Source of the DNA: Opitutaceae bacterium
Lineage (GTDB): Bacteria; Verrucomicrobiota; Verrucomicrobiia; Opitutales; Opitutaceae
Length of the DNA: 64,000 bases
Direction of reading: 5' to 3'
Assembly: GCA_030693515.1 (NCBI GenBank)
Contig: JAUYAK010000119.1
Span: 1 to 64,000, forward strand
The notes under the pieces were generated by a model, which saw only the letters and a list, made by a program, of their open reading frames with translations, ran no database searches and had not been told where the DNA came from. Within the stretch, counting starts at the first letter, position 1. Each line of letters begins with the position of its first letter. Positions 24,576 through 32,106 of this stretch are shown here, piece by piece. The position numbers and the translations under genes are program-made.

Positions 24576-25562
24576 TCAGTCGAAAATCGGCATGAAGGTG
24601 TTGAATGCCTTCTCGCCGAAGTGGCCCGGGTCGTTGAAGCGGCGGTGCCGGTCGAGCCGGTCGATGGCCGCCATCTCCTCGGCGGTGAGCGCGAAGTCGA
24701 ACAGCGCGAGGTTCTCCGCCAGCCGCGCGGGCGTCTGCGTTTTCGGAATCACCGCGCAGCCGCGTTGCACACCCCAGCGCAGCACGATCTGCGCGGGCGT
24801 GCGGCGGTGGCGCGCGGCGAGTGCGGTGACGACGGGGTCGCGGAGCACGTTCTCCTCGGCGGTCGCCATACCGATGGACTCGTAGGACGGCGACCCGAGC
24901 GGCGAGAAGGCGGTCACGGCGATGTTTTCCTGCGCGCAGTAGCGCAGCATCCGCGGCTGCGTGAGATACGGGTGCAGCTCGATCTGGTGGACCGCGGGGC
25001 GGATGGCGGCGTAGCTCAGCACATCGCGCAGCGCGGAGATGTTCAGGTTGCACACGCCGATGCGCTGCACGAGGCCGGCGCGCTGCAGCTCCTCCATCGC
25101 GCCCCACGTGTCGGCGTAGGGCACCTTGATGGGCTGCATCGCGGGCCGCGCGGCCTTGGGATCGTGAAGCCACTCGGGCGGGTAGCGCACGTCGAACGGC
25201 ACAAACGCGAGCGCGATGGGGAAATGCACGAGGTAGAGATCGAGCGTGTCGAGCCGCAGGTCGCGCAACGAGCGCTCGCAGGCGGCGCGCACGTGCTTGG
25301 GCTCGTGGTAGGTGTTCCAGAGCTTGGAGGTCACCCACAGATCCTCGCGGCGGCAGAGGCCGTCGCGCAGCGCGGCGGCGAGGCCTTCGCCGACCTGCCG
25401 CTCGTTGCCGTAGTCGCACGCGCAATCGAGGTGCCGGTAGCCGGCGCGAATCGCCTCATGCACGAGCGCGGGCGTCGTGGGCTGCGGCATTTTCCAAAAA
25501 CCGAGGCCGACGGCGGGAAACTGGCCGCCATCGGGGAGGGTGAGCGCGGGGACGGGGGACAT
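24576..25562 (-). CDS. Aldo/keto reductase (xylose reductase-like)
   Basis: NADPH-dependent carbonyl reductase of 328 residues. The catalytic tetrad is visible: Asp46 and Tyr51 in HLDCACDYGNE, Lys80 in WVTSKLWNT and His113 in YLVHFPIAL. Cofactor-side SPLGSPSYES and IPKTQTPARLAENLALFDF are also present. The long loop with DVRYPPEWLHDPKAARP resembles yeast xylose reductase. No catabolic operon adjoins it, so the natural substrate is open. Confidence 0.92.
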   Translation of the reverse strand: MSPVPALTLPDGGQFPAVGLGFWKMPQPTTPALVHEAIRAGYRHLDCACDYGNERQVGEGLAAALRDGLCRREDLWVTSKLWNTYHEPKHVRAACERSLRDLRLDTLDLYLVHFPIALAFVPFDVRYPPEWLHDPKAARPAMQPIKVPYADTWGAMEELQRAGLVQRIGVCNLNISALRDVLSYAAIRPAVHQIELHPYLTQPRMLRYCAQENIAVTAFSPLGSPSYESIGMATAEENVLRDPVVTALAARHRRTPAQIVLRWGVQRGCAVIPKTQTPARLAENLALFDFALTAEEMAAIDRLDRHRRFNDPGHFGEKAFNTFMPIFD

Positions 25563-25866
25563 GGCGCGGGAGTTAGCGCAGTCCGCGTGGTCGCGTCACG
25601 GCGGAAGTGGGGCGGCGGCCGCCTCCACCCGCGTCGGCGCTTTCATTCCGCCGGCGATGGCCCGAAATAATCCCGGTGAGGAAACGCGGCCCTCGGCGTT
25701 CGCAGGCGGCAGGTGGGCGACGCGCTTTTGTTTCCCGCCTCTTTCTGGGTGCGCAGCGGTTGGGCAACGCCCAACGTCAAAGGCTAGGCATTTAGCCAGA
25801 CAGACCAACGAGATACGCAATCCGGCGAGGTGCGCATGACACGCGGTTGACAACCCAACCAAAGTC
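25563..25866. other. Intergenic region left of the integrase
   Basis: About 300 bp without a gene. It holds two short hairpins: GTTGGGC-AAC-GCCCAAC at 25759-25775 and GGCTA/TAGCC at 25782-25797. A site for the integrase would be expected near here. I compared it by eye with the sequence around 30,600-30,850 and found no direct repeat, so the left attachment site is not defined. Confidence 0.4.
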
Positions 25867-27108
25867 ATGAGCCAACCCATCGTCCTCACCAACGGACAAC
25901 ACGAAATCAAAATCTACACGGTCCAAAATCGGGGCCGTTCTGTCTTCCAACTCTCGTATTACGAAGGCGGTCATCGTCAGCGTCAGACGTGCGGCAAACT
26001 GTCCGACGCGCGCCGCGAAGCCAAGGTTGTTCTCGGCCGGCTCGCGATCAACACCCACGAGGCCGATGAACTCTCCATCGCCGACATGGAAAGCTACGTC
26101 ATCGCGCGCAAACACATCGCGGCGACCGGACTGCCGCTGCACGTTTGCGCGGAGCTATTCGCCCAGGCGCACACGAAGCTCGGCGGGCGCTCGTTGCTCG
26201 ATGCCGCGGAGTTTTTCACGGACTACCACCCGACCGATGTCGTCTGCAAGCCACTCACCGAGTTGATCAACGACTTTGCCGAACGCCGGAAGGCGATGAG
26301 CGTTCATTCGGACTACATCGCGGACATTCGCCGACAGCTCGGCCGCCTTGCGGTGGCGAATCCCGGCCGCAGTCTCGCGCAACTCCGCACCGCGGACGTC
26401 GACCGCTGGCTCGGCGGCCAGGTCTGGCATCCGATCACGAAGAACAACGTGCGAAAAATTCTGATCACGTTTGGCAATTGGGCGAAGGCGAACCGTTACC
26501 TGCCGGCGAATCGCCCGACCGAATTTGACGGGCTCATGATCTACAAGGAGCCGCCGACAAAAGTCGAAATCTACACCCCAGCCGAACTCGGGACGATGTT
26601 TACAACGGTCGAGGCGCGCCGCCCGGAGCTGCTGCCGTGGCTCGCGTGTGCGGCCTACACCGGGGCGCGCGTATCCGAGATCGACCATCTCGCGTGGGAG
26701 AACATCAACTTCGCCCGCAACTTTGTGGAGATTGAGTCCAGCAAGGTCCGCACGAAAGCCCGCCGGTTGGTGCCGCTCCAAGACGCCTTGAAAAATCGAT
26801 TGCTACCCTATCGCCGCGATCTCGGTCCAATCAATGTCTATGTCGATCCACAGGCCGCCCTCAAACGCATCGCCGCCGAAGTCGGACTCGAACTGAAGGC
26901 GAACGGCTTTCGTCACAGCTACATCAGCTATCGGCTCGCCGCGATCAACGACACTGCCCGCGTCGCACTGGAAGCGGGCAATTCGCCGGAGGTTATTTTC
27001 CAGCACTACCGGGAATTGGTCTCTCCCGAGGACGCTGCCCAATGGTTTGCCAATGAACTGCCCACCGTCGCGAAGCCGGACAACGTCATCACCATCAAAT
27101 CGGCCTGA
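25867..27108 (+). CDS. Tyrosine site-specific recombinase (integrase)
   Basis: A 413-residue integrase with an N-terminal arm-binding part, a core-binding SAM-like domain at about 130-225 and a catalytic domain at about 235-400. Catalytic residues seen are Arg268 in YTGARVSEIDHLAW, probable Lys293, Arg349 in NGFRHSYISYR and nucleophile Tyr381 in FQHYRELV. The usual histidine of the HxxRH box is Asn346, and the GHS motif is GNS. The GNSPxxIxxHYRELV form looks like a subfamily trait rather than damage. It is followed at 36 bp by the HTH gene. Confidence 0.9.
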   Translation: MSQPIVLTNGQHEIKIYTVQNRGRSVFQLSYYEGGHRQRQTCGKLSDARREAKVVLGRLAINTHEADELSIADMESYVIARKHIAATGLPLHVCAELFAQAHTKLGGRSLLDAAEFFTDYHPTDVVCKPLTELINDFAERRKAMSVHSDYIADIRRQLGRLAVANPGRSLAQLRTADVDRWLGGQVWHPITKNNVRKILITFGNWAKANRYLPANRPTEFDGLMIYKEPPTKVEIYTPAELGTMFTTVEARRPELLPWLACAAYTGARVSEIDHLAWENINFARNFVEIESSKVRTKARRLVPLQDALKNRLLPYRRDLGPINVYVDPQAALKRIAAEVGLELKANGFRHSYISYRLAAINDTARVALEAGNSPEVIFQHYRELVSPEDAAQWFANELPTVAKPDNVITIKSA

Positions 27109-27143
27109 GAAGCGGACCTAACTTGACAGCGGCGGCTTGATGA

Positions 27144-27407
27144 ATGGCCGAAGATCAAGCTACCGCTTCTCCTGAAATTCACGGAACACCTGAAACGCTC
27201 TGGACGGTTTCCAATGTCGCGAGGTTTTTCGGCTGCACCGTGCGGCACGTGATCAATCTTCAAGCGAACGGCTTGCCGCACTTCTATCTTGGCCGGCTCG
27301 TGCGGTTCGATCCCGCCGAGGTGCGTGAATTTCTCAAGACCAACCGCCGAATCGCTGCGACTAAATCGCGACGTGCGGCGCGCTCCCATTCCGTCCCGTC
27401 GGACTAA
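27144..27407 (+). CDS. Small helix-turn-helix (excisionase-like) protein
   Basis: An 87-residue protein with a MerR/excisionase-like HTH: WTVSNVARFFGCTVRHVINL, then LPHFYLGRLVRFDPAEVREF. A basic tail follows. It is directly downstream of the integrase on the same strand, the usual place for a recombination directionality factor, so that is the likely role. A purely regulatory role is also possible. It overlaps the end of the convergent gene by 4 bp. Confidence 0.75.
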   Translation: MAEDQATASPEIHGTPETLWTVSNVARFFGCTVRHVINLQANGLPHFYLGRLVRFDPAEVREFLKTNRRIAATKSRRAARSHSVPSD

Positions 27408-28099
27408 TTCGCGCCGGGGTCGCCCGGCGGACATGCCGTGTTTGCCAGCACGGTGGCGCGCATCGTGTCCAGAAATCTGGTGAGCGGCTGGAGTTCTTCG
27501 AGCGCAAGCCCGGCGGTGGATGCCGGCCAGCGCGTCCAGACGCTGCGCAGTTGTTCTGCCGCTCGGGCGGCGGCGCGCAGTTCACGCATGAGACGGAACC
27601 CCGGCGCCGACTCCGCGGCGGGGGTGTCGCGGGGAGACGTTGCGACGTGAAGTCGGATGCGACGACGCAGTTCCGCGGTTGCGACTTTTTCATGTTCCGC
27701 CATCGCGAGCCAGTGCTCGATCTTCTCAGGGTCCGCGAAAGCCAACCCGACCTCGCAGTGATGACTCCAGCTCAGGGCATCATGTCGCCGAGACAGAGGG
27801 ATCCGCAGACAGACCATCTTGGCATTGCGGAGGGTGCCGGCGTCGAGGCCGGTCGCGGCGGCAAATTCTGCAATCTGGCCATGTCGAAGCCACCCACCAT
27901 AGGCCAGCAAATCGCCGAGCCATGTGGTCACGGTGTGACGTTCGCCTGTCGCTGACCGTGCCAACCTCGACAACTGCGAGACAAGTTCGCGTCGCGCCCC
28001 AGGCTCCAATTTCGGAGTCAGGGCAAGCCCCAGTCGCGTTGCATGCACCACGGCGGCTCCCGGCAACGACGCGATGAGCTGGTTCAGGTCAGTTTGCAT
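27404..28099 (-). CDS. Unknown protein of the mobile block, HTH-like
   Basis: A 231-residue protein without a recognised family. The middle contains HGQIAEFAAATGLDAGTLRN, which could be a helix-turn-helix. It is followed by DALSWSHHCEVGLAFADPEK and IEHWLAMAEHEKVATAELRR. That SWSHH...WL..A pattern recalls plasmid- and phage-borne DNA-binding proteins. The C-terminal third is helical and arginine-rich. It is the last of three overlapping genes (11-bp overlap with the upstream one), so they are probably co-translated. Confidence 0.6.
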   Translation of the reverse strand: MQTDLNQLIASLPGAAVVHATRLGLALTPKLEPGARRELVSQLSRLARSATGERHTVTTWLGDLLAYGGWLRHGQIAEFAAATGLDAGTLRNAKMVCLRIPLSRRHDALSWSHHCEVGLAFADPEKIEHWLAMAEHEKVATAELRRRIRLHVATSPRDTPAAESAPGFRLMRELRAAARAAEQLRSVWTRWPASTAGLALEELQPLTRFLDTMRATVLANTACPPGDPGAN

Positions 28100-28481
28100 C
28101 GTGGCACTGCATCGGCCGGCACGGCAGGTTCACCCGGCGCTGCATTGCGATAACATGCTGCCGGAAACCCTCCGGCGTAAGGCCGTGCTTGCGCGCGTAG
28201 TCGCGCAGGCTCAGGCAGTCGAATTCCGCGACGCCTGTCGCGTGGATCAGCACATCCACCGCGAGGTCGCGGTTTCTCGCCCCGGCCAACTCGTAGACAA
28301 GATCGCGCACCGCGCGTATGGCGGCGGCACCATCACTCGGCGATTCCGCGTCGAGGGCAGCGCGTAGGTCGTCCAGCAGGCCCGCCTCGGCGCAATCCTT
28401 CAGAACATCCCCTACGCCAAGCCGAGCGGCGAATCCGACCGTTCCGGGGCGCTTAATGTGGTCGTATGTCAGCCGCGTCAT
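28089..28481 (-). CDS. Unknown small protein of the mobile block
   Basis: 130 residues, no recognised family. The C-terminal LSLRDYARKHGLTPEGFRQH, continuing VIAMQRRVNLP, reads like a sigma-factor or transposon-type helix-turn-helix, so DNA binding is possible. It overlaps the upstream gene by ATGA (28478-28481) and the downstream gene by 11 bp. Compact overlap and consistent strand are the main evidence that it is real. Confidence 0.55.
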   Translation of the reverse strand: MTRLTYDHIKRPGTVGFAARLGVGDVLKDCAEAGLLDDLRAALDAESPSDGAAAIRAVRDLVYELAGARNRDLAVDVLIHATGVAEFDCLSLRDYARKHGLTPEGFRQHVIAMQRRVNLPCRPMQCHDAN

Positions 28482-28816
28482 GGCTTCTGTCCCACTGACG
28501 GCGCAATCAGTTTTTCAGCTTGATGTTTTTCCCAGCGCGCGCGGACGGCCGCGAGTGTGGCTTCGCACTCGATGAGCTTGGAGTCTACGAATGCCTCGAA
28601 TTGATCGAGTTCGCGTCGATTGATCCATGTTGGTGCCTGCGCGAGCCAGGCGAGCCGCCCGGCGATGTCACCAAGCTCGTCATCCAAATCGGCGACGCCC
28701 TGATTCATCGTCTCCATCGACTGGAGGGCGAACTCGTAAGTCGGATCACCCGGCGTCACACCACGGTCCGCCAGATCCTGCCTGATTTTCCGACTTATCT
28801 CTTCGCGTGTCGCCAT
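28478..28816 (-). CDS. Unknown small helical protein of the mobile block
   Basis: 112 residues from ATG 28816 (MATREEISRKIRQDLADRG). It is rich in charged residues and probably helical: MNQGVADLDDELGDIAGRLA, then LDQFEAFVDSKLIECEATLA. No family was recognised. The open frame upstream of this ATG runs through the 20-bp tandem repeat and is not supported as coding. It is the first gene of the overlapping trio. Confidence 0.55.
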   Translation of the reverse strand: MATREEISRKIRQDLADRGVTPGDPTYEFALQSMETMNQGVADLDDELGDIAGRLAWLAQAPTWINRRELDQFEAFVDSKLIECEATLAAVRARWEKHQAEKLIAPSVGQKP

Positions 28817-28840
28817 GACTTGACTTCGAATGACAACCTC

Positions 28841-28880
28841 TTGCCGTGGTGCCGTCCGTCTTGCCGTGGTGCCGTCCGTC
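28841..28880. repeat. Perfect 20-bp tandem direct repeat
   Basis: The 20-bp unit TTGCCGTGGTGCCGTCCGTC occurs twice head to tail at 28841-28860 and 28861-28880, starting 25 bp upstream of the first gene of the unknown operon. Each unit itself contains two CCGT-containing sub-blocks. It could be a recent duplication or a double binding site. Confidence 0.85.
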
Positions 28881-28881
28881 G

Positions 28882-29196
28882 TCAGTTCCGGCTTACATCC
28901 TCCGGATGGACCGACCGTAACGCGCGGAGCCCGCCACCGGCCTTCATTTCGCGCGATGGTTGCCGCGGTTTGCGCGGGAGCGCTACACGCACGCGGCGGC
29001 GCGCGGCGCAATCGCCGATGCAGTCGAAATAGTCCTTCGCGATGCCACCCGGTGTGCGGTTTATCAGTTGAAATTGGATCAGCGCGACGGCGTTGGGCGC
29101 GTCAGCGCCGCATTCTTTGCGCACAAGGCGGGCGGCGAGGACGAATATTCGGTAGTGGCTGCGAAGGACAGAGACGTGGATCGTGGTCGATTTCAT
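28882..29196 (-). CDS. Possible small protein of the mobile block
   Basis: A 104-residue frame beginning MKSTTIHVSVLRSHYRIFVL and continuing AARLVRKECGADAPNAVALI. No family recognised. Composition is plausible for a protein in the first two thirds, but the last third is arginine-rich and could be non-coding. It has the same strand as the trio but is separated from it by the tandem repeat. The 210 bp between its start and the AraC gene show no feature. Confidence 0.35.
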   Translation of the reverse strand: MKSTTIHVSVLRSHYRIFVLAARLVRKECGADAPNAVALIQFQLINRTPGGIAKDYFDCIGDCAARRRVRVALPRKPRQPSREMKAGGGLRALRSVHPEDVSRN

Positions 29197-29406
29197 GTTG
29201 GCGGGAGTTTTGCATTTCGTGGTTGGGAACGCATCGCCACTGCTACCATTGGTCGTGATATAGAATTTCGACCCGCGCTGGCCCGCTCCACCCGGCTTGA
29301 CCGGGGTGGAACCATCGCGGTGTGGCGGGTTGTCGAAGAACGGCCTCAGTCTATCATTAACCTACTGCCGCCGTCTCGGCGACCCGCCCGAAAATTTCGG
29401 CCAAGC

Positions 29407-30312
29407 TCACGGTCGGGCGGCGTCACGCACCTCGCTTGGAATAGTGTGTCGCAGCTCCCAAAACCAGCGCGCCATCTGCGTCTGATCGCAAAAACCGCAC
29501 TGCGTGGCGATGTCGATGGCCTTCAAATCGGTGGTCTGGAGCAACACGATGGCGTGCTCCACCTGACACCCGCGAAAATAGGCACGCGGCGTCTGGGCCA
29601 ACGATTTTTCAAACAGTCGGCAAAAATGATTGCGGCTGAAGCCGGCGATTCGCGCCAGTGCAGTGAGATCGTAGTCTTCGTGATAGTGGGCGTCGATGTG
29701 CGCGATTACACGCTGAAGCGCCTCGATCGGGAGTCCGCCGCGTCGGTCAATGGGCGCTTCTCCATCGAAGAGACTATGCAGGACATGCGTTGCCAATACG
29801 GTCCCGATACATTCGACATAGAGCGCGGTCGGCCGCTTTTCCCCGCGACAAAAGCTGCGGAGGGCGTCGGCCGATTGAACGATTAACGCGGCCCGGCGAC
29901 CAAGCAGGGTGACATCCCCGGTCGTCACTCCTCCGATTTCCGCTTTCGCGGTTTCATGCACGAATCGGGGCTCGAGCAGCAGCGTAGCTACATGGTCGTC
30001 GCTGGACCAGCTTAGCAAATGTGACACCCACGCTCCGATCACGATCACCTTGGGTCCTTCGAAGCGCTGCTTTCGCCACGCGCCGTCCGGGGTCTGATGT
30101 GAAATCTCGCACCAAGCTGAAGCGTCGAGCAGCGCCAAGATGCGCGTTTGCGCGCAGCTCGTTGGGCTTTCGTCGGAGGTTCGTGCGCCGATTTGCACAC
30201 TGACGCCACGGCCGGGAATCAGCCAGGCTTCGATGCTCTTGCCGGCAGGCGCAACCGCGGCAGCGGCGAGCGAATCTTTGTTGGTGTCTTGGGATGGTGT
30301 TAGGTCGGGCAT
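29407..30312 (-). CDS. AraC-family transcriptional regulator
   Basis: A 301-residue regulator with the double HTH of AraC/XylS proteins at the C-terminus: DYDLTALARIAGFSRNHFCR, LFEKSLAQTPRAYFRG and the second helix-turn-helix IDIATQCGFCDQTQMARWFW. The N-terminal 190 residues are an effector domain with LDASAWCEISHQTP and similar strands, of the type seen in regulators that sense small phenolics or fatty acids. The family normally has PxxYFR; PRAYFR is present. A strong hairpin ends only 4 bp upstream of the ATG. The target genes are unknown. Confidence 0.87.
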   Translation of the reverse strand: MPDLTPSQDTNKDSLAAAAVAPAGKSIEAWLIPGRGVSVQIGARTSDESPTSCAQTRILALLDASAWCEISHQTPDGAWRKQRFEGPKVIVIGAWVSHLLSWSSDDHVATLLLEPRFVHETAKAEIGGVTTGDVTLLGRRAALIVQSADALRSFCRGEKRPTALYVECIGTVLATHVLHSLFDGEAPIDRRGGLPIEALQRVIAHIDAHYHEDYDLTALARIAGFSRNHFCRLFEKSLAQTPRAYFRGCQVEHAIVLLQTTDLKAIDIATQCGFCDQTQMARWFWELRHTIPSEVRDAARP

Positions 30313-30316
30313 ACGA

Positions 30317-30349
30317 AAAATGCCCGCGCCGCCGCCCCGCGGGCATTTT
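30317..30349 (-). terminator. Strong bidirectional hairpin with A/T flanks
   Basis: An 11-bp stem AAAATGCCCGC / GCGGGCATTTT with an 11-nt GC-rich loop. On the minus strand the right arm runs into ATTTTTCG, the form of an intrinsic terminator. It could end transcripts arriving from the truncated dehydrogenase operon. It also sits in the immediate 5' leader of the AraC gene, whose ATG is 4 bp away. Confidence 0.65.
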
Positions 30350-30624
30350 GGTAACCCTAGCAGACGAATCCTTGGAAGTATCGGCTCGGCGCACCTTTGT
30401 CTCGGCTGCGCACACCATGATCAGGCACGCCGCCGGTGGTTGACGCCGGGTTGCCTCGGCACCACCAAAGACTTCGAGGTGCGCCTGACGAACTCGTGTC
30501 AAATTGGAAATGGATAGCCGCCGATGAAAGTGGTGCGACGTGACTGGGCTGCATGGACAACAACCGACCGGATGAAACAAGGATCTATCGGACGGAAGTA
30601 TTGGAGGACGCAGCGTCATGTCGT
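30350..30624. other. Region without recognisable genes
   Basis: Several short frames are open but none has coding character. The base composition is visibly less GC-rich than the flanks. A GTGTCG/CGACAC hairpin at 30675-30691, just inside the neighbouring frame, resembles the end of a mobile element, but no transposase is near. I see no promoter I can defend. Confidence 0.4.
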
Positions 30625-31239
30625 CTATCTGGTGCCCTGCCGAAACGAGGTTGAAGTGAAACGAGCACAGCAAAGTGTCGTGGCCCGACACACTTGAGCC
30701 GCCGCCCCACTAACAATGACCGGAGGCTGCGAGGGGAAATGGCCAGATGAATTAGCAGTGGTCGCGGCAGGTGTGTCGCAACCGGTGATGGGGAGATGCG
30801 GCATATCAATGGTATTTGATCGTGCTAAGACTCCGCCGCGCCAGACGGCGATGCCGTTGGGAAAAGTCAGTCCGCTCGCAAACACCGTGCGCCGCTCGCA
30901 GCGCCCGTCGCCGTCGCGATCCTCCAGCAGCACCACCTGCCCTTCGGTCACGGCTGGCGCACCCTCCGCCGGCTCGGGATAGCCCCGCCCTTCGCCGACG
31001 AAGAGACGGCGCTCGTCGTCGAACGCGACCGCGACCGGGGCGACCACCTGCGGTTCGGCGGTGACAAGCTCGATCCGCAGGCCGGCCTCGAGCCGAAACG
31101 CCGCCAGCGCTTCCGTTGGCAACAAGGCACGGGACCGGTCGGCGCCAACAAGCGGCGCGGAAATGAGGCTCGTTGTAAGGGCGATCCAGCCGACGGATGC
31201 GAACCACCGTTGTCGGCCAAGGATGGCACGAGCTTTCAT
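30625..31239 (-). pseudogene. Truncated PVC-type heme-binding dehydrogenase
   Basis: Residues 1 to about 135 are the N-terminus of a large PVC-type membrane-bound dehydrogenase: a signal sequence, then FRLEAGLRIELVTAEPQVVA, VAFDDERRLFVGEGRGYPEP, VVLLEDRDGDGRCERRTVFA and SGLTFPNGIAVWRGGVL. Intact relatives continue for hundreds of residues to a CxxCH cytochrome domain. Here similarity stops near 30,830 and about 65 unrelated residues (NTIDMPHLPITGCDTPAATT and on) lead to a stop. The ATG overlaps the stop of the DUF1080 gene, so it was once the last or a middle gene of that operon. Confidence 0.8.
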
Positions 31240-32075
31240 TTCGCTGACGGGCGGGAGCTGGTTAGCGGATGCAGTTCGATGCGGCGGAAATAAATCTCTG
31301 CGCCTTCCGATTGGAAGAGGAGTGGGCCTTCACTAAGACTCAAGTGCGTGCCCTCGTTGACGACGACGCCGTTGAGCACATTGCGCACGGAGCCGCCGTC
31401 GCAGGTGATTTCGATGCGGTTCCACTCGCCGGGCGGCTTCTCGACATCGTTCGCGCCGCGAAAGCCGAGCACGTCCTTCCATGAAGGGTCGCGCCCATAC
31501 CAGTCGATCCTGACGCCCGCGAATTTCATGGGGGTCCCGTTGGGTTTCCAGACCTTGGTGAGGCCGTCGGTGGTGGCGGTCAGTTCGGGCGAGATTTTCT
31601 CGCCGCCTTTCTTGTCGTAGCCGGCAACAAGGATGATGTCGCCGGTGCCGCCCTCAATGATCTGATACTCGACCGAGCGCAGCCAAGGCCCGGTGAAGTC
31701 GTCCTTGAAATTACCGAACGGGCCCTGGCAGTGAAGCAAGATGCCACTGTCGCGCGCGCGATTTTTCCGGGGTTCCCACGTCACGGCGCCCCAGCGAAAC
31801 TCCACCACAAGGCGATAGTTGGTGTAACGCTCCTTGGTGGCAATCCCACCCCAATGCTGGCCGCTGATCCGGATGGCCGGTGCGCCGTCGATTTGGTCGA
31901 CGACGGTAAAAACCTTATCGAGGTCGCGGTGCTGGGATGGGGCGAGCCACGTGACGAAGGTGGACAGATCCTTGCCGTTGAACAGCGGTATGACCTTGTC
32001 GGGCGTGATGGGTGCCTGCGCGCCAGCGTGAACGGCGACGAACAGGGTAAGGCAGCCGAGAGGGATGAGTTTCAT
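31236..32075 (-). CDS. DUF1080 (3-keto-disaccharide hydrolase-like) secreted protein
   Basis: A 279-residue protein with a Sec signal (LTLFVAVHAGAQA) and a DUF1080 concanavalin-like fold. It has VIPLFNGKDLSTFVTWL, then RYTNYRLVVEFRWGAVTWEP, ARDSGILLHCQGP, SVEYQIIEGGTGDI and the C-terminal GPLLFQSEGAEIYFRRIEL. Family members have been described as 3-keto-disaccharide hydrolases, acting after oxidation of a sugar at C3. The start MKLIPLG at 32075 gives the signal peptide. It lies 31 bp downstream of the PVC heme protein and overlaps the truncated dehydrogenase by ATGA. Confidence 0.9.
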   Translation of the reverse strand: MKLIPLGCLTLFVAVHAGAQAPITPDKVIPLFNGKDLSTFVTWLAPSQHRDLDKVFTVVDQIDGAPAIRISGQHWGGIATKERYTNYRLVVEFRWGAVTWEPRKNRARDSGILLHCQGPFGNFKDDFTGPWLRSVEYQIIEGGTGDIILVAGYDKKGGEKISPELTATTDGLTKVWKPNGTPMKFAGVRIDWYGRDPSWKDVLGFRGANDVEKPPGEWNRIEITCDGGSVRNVLNGVVVNEGTHLSLSEGPLLFQSEGAEIYFRRIELHPLTSSRPSAK

Positions 32076-32106
32076 GCAGGGAGTGGGCGAAGGGCGATGG
32101 GGCAAA

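Larger units (their letters stand above)
25776..30830. mobile_element. Putative integrated element carrying a tyrosine integrase
   Basis: The block holds an integrase, a small HTH protein, three or four overlapping unknown genes on the opposite strand and an AraC regulator. The right edge is inferred from the abrupt loss of similarity in a heme-dehydrogenase gene near 30,830. The left edge is taken just upstream of the integrase. Both limits are approximate and no attachment repeats were found. No transfer, replication or capsid genes are seen, so it is at most a small integrative element or island remnant. Confidence 0.5.

Noticed and set aside
28841-28880. CRISPR-like repeat
   Set aside because: Only two head-to-tail units with no spacer and no cas genes.
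30357-30563. Small minus-strand frame in the gene-poor stretch
   Set aside because: No start context, no hydrophobic or domain pattern, and composition not different from random.
30675-30691. GTGTCG/CGACAC hairpin as the end of an insertion sequence
   Set aside because: No matching opposite end and no transposase fragment nearby; kept only as a remark in the region entry.
25760-30850. Attachment-site direct repeats at the ends of the mobile block
   Set aside because: Compared both edges by eye and found no convincing match longer than a few bases; no tRNA gene at either edge.
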